64,000 bases of DNA from assembly GCF_017301635.1 (NCBI RefSeq), contig NZ_CP071091.1, positions 3,732,001 through 3,796,000 on the forward strand, in the 5' to 3' direction. This DNA comes from Myxococcus landrumus (lineage in GTDB: Bacteria > Myxococcota > Myxococcia > Myxococcales > Myxococcaceae). The notes beneath the pieces were generated by a model. That model ran no database searches. It had not been told where the DNA came from and was given only the letters and a program-made list of their open reading frames with translations. Shown piece by piece: positions 60,852 through 64,000 of the stretch (the stretch's first letter is position 1; every line of letters starts with the position of its first letter). A program made the position numbers and the translations under genes.

Positions 60852-62195
60852 TCACTCCGCGCTGACGGCCGCGCGCGGCGGCTCCACCTCGGGAGCCGCT
60901 CGCAGCGCGACCACCGCGCGGGCCAGACGGCTGCCCGTCACGAGCGCCGCCACCATGAGGATGACTCCCGCGAGCCCCGTGACGCGCCGGGTGTCCGCGA
61001 GGGCAATCAGGTAGCCCGCGCTGCTCGCGCCCAACAACAGGCTCGCGGTGCTCACGGAGCGGAACACGCCCATCACCCGGCCGAGGAGCCCCAGCTCCAC
61101 GTGCGTCTGCATCAGCGGCCCCAGGCCCACGTTGAGCAGCACGTTGCCCAGGCCAATCAACACCATGCCCGCCATCGCCACCGCGAGCGACGGCGCCACC
61201 GCCATCAGCAGCACGCCCAGGCCACACGTGCCCAGCCCCAGGCCCGGCAACCACTCCAGCCGCAGCCGGCGGTGCAGACTCCCCGCCACGGCGAAGCCCG
61301 CGAACATCGACACGCCCAGCGTCGTGCCCAGCCATGCCAGCCGCTCCTCGGGCAGGCCCAGCTCCCGCGTCACCAGGTAGAGCTGCACCACCTCGATGAG
61401 GCCCGAGGCCGCCATCGCCAGCGCGCCCAGCCACAGGAGGCTGCGCACGAAGGCGCTGCCTCGGACATAGGCGAGCCCCTCCTTCGCCTCGCGCAGCACC
61501 GAGGAACCTCCCGGCTTCGGCGTGCTCACGCTGCGCGCGCGGATGGCCAGGTTGATGAGCATGGCCACCAGGAAGGACGCCGAGTCGAGCGCGAAGCTCA
61601 CCCACGGCCCCAGCACGAAGTAGATGCCCGTGCCCAGCGCCATGCCCAGAATCATGATGCCGCTCGTCGTCGCCTGCCTCAGCGAGCTGGCCGCCACTAG
61701 GTCCTCGCGGGGCACCGTCGAGCGGATGAGCGCCACCCGGGCCGGGTCATAGAGCTGCTCCACCGCGCTCGAGCAGAAGGCCACCGCGTACGCCATGGGC
61801 AGGCTCTGCTTCGCCACCGCCACCAGTTGCAGCAGGCTCAGCACGCAGCGCGCGGCATCACAGAACACCAGGACGCTGCGGCGCTCCCAGCGGTCCGCCA
61901 GCGTCCCCGCCGTCAGCCCCAGGAGGAGCGCGGGCGCGGTGGTGGCCACGGTGATGGCCGCCGTGGCCACGGGGGACTCGCCGCCGGTGACGGAGAAGAC
62001 CCAGAACAACAGCGCCATGTTGCGCAGCCAGTCCCCGAGCCCGGAGACCACCTGGCCACACCAGATGAGCGCGAAGTCACGATGTCTCAGGACCGCGAAG
62101 ATGGGAGCCCCCTGCCGCTCAACTGTCGCGCTCGGAGCGCATCTCGCCCATGGCCACCACCACCCGACGCGCTCCCGAGAAGGGCGTCCGGCCAT
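60852..62195 (-). CDS. MFS transporter, likely natural-product exporter
   Basis: The protein has up to 447 residues with 12 predicted helices. The conserved loop 2-3 motif reads GTLADRWERRSVLVF, the MFS signature. Sequence style (FAVLRHRDFALIWCGQVVSG) places it near MFS exporters of the DHA or enterobactin-exporter (EntS) type. The start is uncertain: ATG 62195 would overlap the TauD gene by 77 bases, yet the good AGGGGG site directly before the natural first helix lacks a normal start codon (ATC there). It sits between TauD and DUF5916, in one minus-strand unit opposite the NRPS gene. Confidence 0.88.
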   Translation of the reverse strand: MAGRPSRERVGWWWPWARCAPSATVERQGAPIFAVLRHRDFALIWCGQVVSGLGDWLRNMALLFWVFSVTGGESPVATAAITVATTAPALLLGLTAGTLADRWERRSVLVFCDAARCVLSLLQLVAVAKQSLPMAYAVAFCSSAVEQLYDPARVALIRSTVPREDLVAASSLRQATTSGIMILGMALGTGIYFVLGPWVSFALDSASFLVAMLINLAIRARSVSTPKPGGSSVLREAKEGLAYVRGSAFVRSLLWLGALAMAASGLIEVVQLYLVTRELGLPEERLAWLGTTLGVSMFAGFAVAGSLHRRLRLEWLPGLGLGTCGLGVLLMAVAPSLAVAMAGMVLIGLGNVLLNVGLGPLMQTHVELGLLGRVMGVFRSVSTASLLLGASSAGYLIALADTRRVTGLAGVILMVAALVTGSRLARAVVALRAAPEVEPPRAAVSAE

Positions 62196-63111
62196 GCGTC
62201 ACGAGCATGTTGTCCAGCATCATCACGTCCCCCGCCTGCCAGGGGAACGCGTAGGTCGTCTTGCGGAACGCCTCGCGCACCTCCTCCAGGTCCGCGTCGG
62301 AGATGGGGCTCCCATCCCCATACAGGCTGTTGCGCGGCAGGTCCTCCTCCTTGAAGACGCTCCGCATCGCCGCGCTCACCTTCGGCCCCAGGTTGGACAC
62401 GTGGAAGAGGTGCGCCTGGTTGAACCAAACGTCCTCTCCGGTGAGGGGGTGCTTTGTGACCGCCGGACGCACCGAGCGCGTCCGCAGCCGGTTGCCACCC
62501 AGCCACTCCACCTGCATTCCCACACGCTGGCAGTACTCATCCACCTGCGTGCGATCTTCTGTCTGGAAAACTTTCTGCCAGGGAAGATCCACACCCGTGC
62601 CGTAATTCCTCACATACATCACCCGTCGTTGGGTGAAGCGCTCCCTCACCTCGGGCGACAGCCATTCCAACACCGAGCGGCTGTCAGCGATGGGAGTCGC
62701 GCCCCCCTCCTGTGAAGGTTGTACGCAGTGAAAGAACAGCTTCATCGGCCAGGCCGACGCGTACGACATTTCATTGTGTTGCGGAATGGTCTCGTGGGCC
62801 GGGTACTCCGTGGAGGTGTACACCTTGCCACTGACTTCCGTCCGGGGCGTGGAGCGCTCCAGGTACTCCGCGAGGGTGGGCTGGATGCATTCCGCGAAGC
62901 GCTCGAACGCGTCCACTCCTGGGACACGAAAGCCACGGAAGAGCATGGCCGGCCTCGCGGAGAGCAGGTGCCTCAGCGCCGGCGCGTGAGCGCGTCCCCA
63001 TTCGACCAGGTCGGCCCCTTCTCGCTCGGGGCTCACCACCAGCAGGCACGACGGTGCCCCCGGCAGCGCTCGCTGGGACACGTCCGACAGAACTCCCGGT
63101 TCCAATGTCAT
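62119..63111 (-). CDS. TauD/TfdA family Fe(II)/2-oxoglutarate dioxygenase
   Basis: The protein has 330 residues. The iron ligands are visible in QHNEMSYAS (His112, Glu114 in the HxE/D position) and a distal His in VTHGRTPFSGARRVVVA, where the Arg binds 2-oxoglutarate. Glu in place of Asp occurs in the SyrP-like subgroup that hydroxylates amino acids tethered to NRPS carrier domains. The gene lies divergent to the NRPS start with ~200 bases between, so a tailoring role (beta-hydroxylation of an amino acid) is the best inference. Confidence 0.9.
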   Translation of the reverse strand: MTLEPGVLSDVSQRALPGAPSCLLVVSPEREGADLVEWGRAHAPALRHLLSARPAMLFRGFRVPGVDAFERFAECIQPTLAEYLERSTPRTEVSGKVYTSTEYPAHETIPQHNEMSYASAWPMKLFFHCVQPSQEGGATPIADSRSVLEWLSPEVRERFTQRRVMYVRNYGTGVDLPWQKVFQTEDRTQVDEYCQRVGMQVEWLGGNRLRTRSVRPAVTKHPLTGEDVWFNQAHLFHVSNLGPKVSAAMRSVFKEEDLPRNSLYGDGSPISDADLEEVREAFRKTTYAFPWQAGDVMMLDNMLVTHGRTPFSGARRVVVAMGEMRSERDS

Positions 63112-63314
63112 CTCCTACTCCGCCGGACCCTCGGCCCCCGCGGACATGGGCCCTTCGAGACACGCACCTGGCACGAAGGCGGGCTTCGCGGACCCCACTT
63201 GACTTCCAGGCATTACCACCTAAAAGATTTAAATTCGAAAAGCAACAGTCACCGGTATTGAGATGGACAAACAACGAGTCGAGCCGCGCGTGCGCCGTTG
63301 TGGGTCCCCACTCC
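63112..63314. promoter_or_regulatory. Divergent promoter region of the NRPS locus
   Basis: About 200 bases lie between the dioxygenase and NRPS starts. The middle (~63220-63245) is AT-rich (AAAAGATTTAAATTCGAAAAG), unlike the flanking coding DNA, and likely holds the promoters. A 19-residue open frame (ATG 63263 to TAA 63322, MDKQRVEPRVRRCGSPLRE) overlaps the NRPS GTG and may couple its translation. No clear -35/-10 pair is certain. Confidence 0.45.
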
Positions 63315-64000
63315 GTGAATAAATCAGACAGGGGTATTCGCTTGGCTTCCGCCAGCAATCAGCACCGGTCCACCTCGGGCCGGCCGCATTCCAGCTTTGT
63401 CACATCCGGACAGAGGCGCTTCTGGTTCCTGGACCAGTTGGAGCGGCGCAATCCCTTCCACAATCAACTCGTCTCGCTGGAACTTCACGGGCAGGTTGAA
63501 CCGGGTGAGTTCGAGCAACGTGTCAAAGCCTTGACAAGGCGGCACGACATCCTTCGGACGCGGTTCACGGCGCACGAAGGACAGCCGTTGCAACTGATTC
63601 AAGCGGAGCTGCCTGCCGTGTTCGCCTGGGTGGACCTCCAGGGTCTTCCTCCCTCCGAGCGCGAGGCCCGGGAGGCGGCACTGGCGAGCGCGGAGGCGCT
63701 GCATCCGTTCGACCTGGAGACAGGGCCCCTCCTTCGCGTGACGCTGGTGCGACGGGATGCGAGTGCGCACCTGTTGCTGCTGTCGTTCCATCAGATGATT
63801 TGCGACCCGGGCTCGGTGCCGGTGCTGGTGGACGCACTGGTCGCGGTGCTCACGCGGACGGGAGACGCCGACACATCTCCGACGGGGTACGTGGAGGTCT
63901 CCGAGCGACAGCACCAGTGGCTGCGCTCGGCGGAGGCGAAGGCGCAGTGGGAGGCGTGGCGCACGGTGCTGGACGGCGCGCCTCAGGTCCTCGCGCTCCC
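63315..64000 (+). CDS. Nonribosomal peptide synthetase, N-terminal condensation domain (3' end outside window)
   Basis: The start is GTG 63315 (or another GTG at 63300); no strong ribosome site is visible. The first ~30 residues are a Ser/Arg-rich leader. Condensation-domain motifs follow: C1 as SGQRRFWFLDQL (33-42), C2 as RRHDILRTRF (75-84), and C3 as SFHQMICDPGS (158-167). C3 departs from HHxxxDG: the second, catalytic His is Gln160 and Gly is Pro165. The domain may therefore be inactive or act in an unusual way, for example as a starter or docking C domain. The rest of the assembly line lies beyond the window. Confidence 0.85.
   Translation, partial: MNKSDRGIRLASASNQHRSTSGRPHSSFVTSGQRRFWFLDQLERRNPFHNQLVSLELHGQVEPGEFEQRVKALTRRHDILRTRFTAHEGQPLQLIQAELPAVFAWVDLQGLPPSEREAREAALASAEALHPFDLETGPLLRVTLVRRDASAHLLLLSFHQMICDPGSVPVLVDALVAVLTRTGDADTSPTGYVEVSERQHQWLRSAEAKAQWEAWRTVLDGAPQVLAL

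Overview
The window is GC-rich, densely coded chromosomal DNA. Lipoprotein and beta-propeller genes are unusually common. Two family types restricted to or strongly enriched in myxobacteria are present: a DUF2378/TIGR02265 protein at 12224 and a TIGR02996-type pseudogene near 53.3-53.9 kb. This points to a member of the Myxococcaceae (Myxococcus, Corallococcus or Pyxidicoccus-like); species cannot be told from the sequence. I saw no tRNA, rRNA, CRISPR array, prophage or insertion sequence.

Layout. 0-3.7 kb: an operon of a DUF1588-type heme protein (cut by the window edge), a heme lipoprotein and a Tat-exported DUF1552 protein. 3.7-9.2 kb: minus-strand exported proteins (GH16 glucanase, a hypothetical protein, M35-type metallopeptidase lipoprotein, propeller lipoprotein, DUF6289-like peptide). 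9.3-20.3 kb: an epimerase/outer-membrane pair, small Cys-rich lipoproteins, DUF2378, an ECF sigma factor with a SnoaL-like tail, a lipoprotein hydrolase, a PfpI-family protein, an ELWxxDGT propeller and a TonB-C/TPR lipoprotein. 20.4-29.7 kb: CocE-type hydrolase, methyltransferase, kelch lipoprotein with an upstream partner gene, and a divergent aldo/keto reductase-MarR pair with clear operators. 29.8-35.6 kb: a YopT-like (C58) cysteine protease without signal peptide, a frameshifted lipoprotein, an AbiEii-like nucleotidyltransferase, a GNAT enzyme and a frameshifted repeat protein. 35.6-43.3 kb: a TrmB-type regulator with an exported aspartyl protease, a GlxA-type regulator divergent from a NAD(P)-binding protein, DUF4291, a methyltransferase and small lipoproteins. 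43.5-50.1 kb: a metallopeptidase-like lipoprotein, virginiamycin B lyase homologue, TMTC-like TPR membrane protein and vWA protein. 50.2-54.5 kb: a decayed zone (TetR fragment fused to a HemN-like fragment, TIGR02996 pseudogene, another frameshift) surrounding an intact aldo/keto reductase-LysR pair. 54.5-61 kb: two hydrolases, a TrmJ-like methyltransferase, a lipoprotein and a DUF5916 outer-membrane protein. 61-64 kb: MFS exporter and TauD-type dioxygenase diverging from the start of a nonribosomal peptide synthetase, so a biosynthetic cluster begins at the right edge.

Themes. Much of the window encodes surface or secreted proteins: lipoproteins, exported peptidases and hydrolases, propellers. 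Several transcription units are divergent regulator/enzyme pairs with visible palindromes. Three otherwise coherent reading frames are broken exactly at G/C homopolymer runs (31953-31956, 34593-34599, 54390-54397); these are either sequencing errors or genuine slippage mutations. The most distinctive single gene is the C58 protease at 29869-31146, which has the spacing of the YopT catalytic triad and an unstructured N-terminus and looks like a delivered effector.
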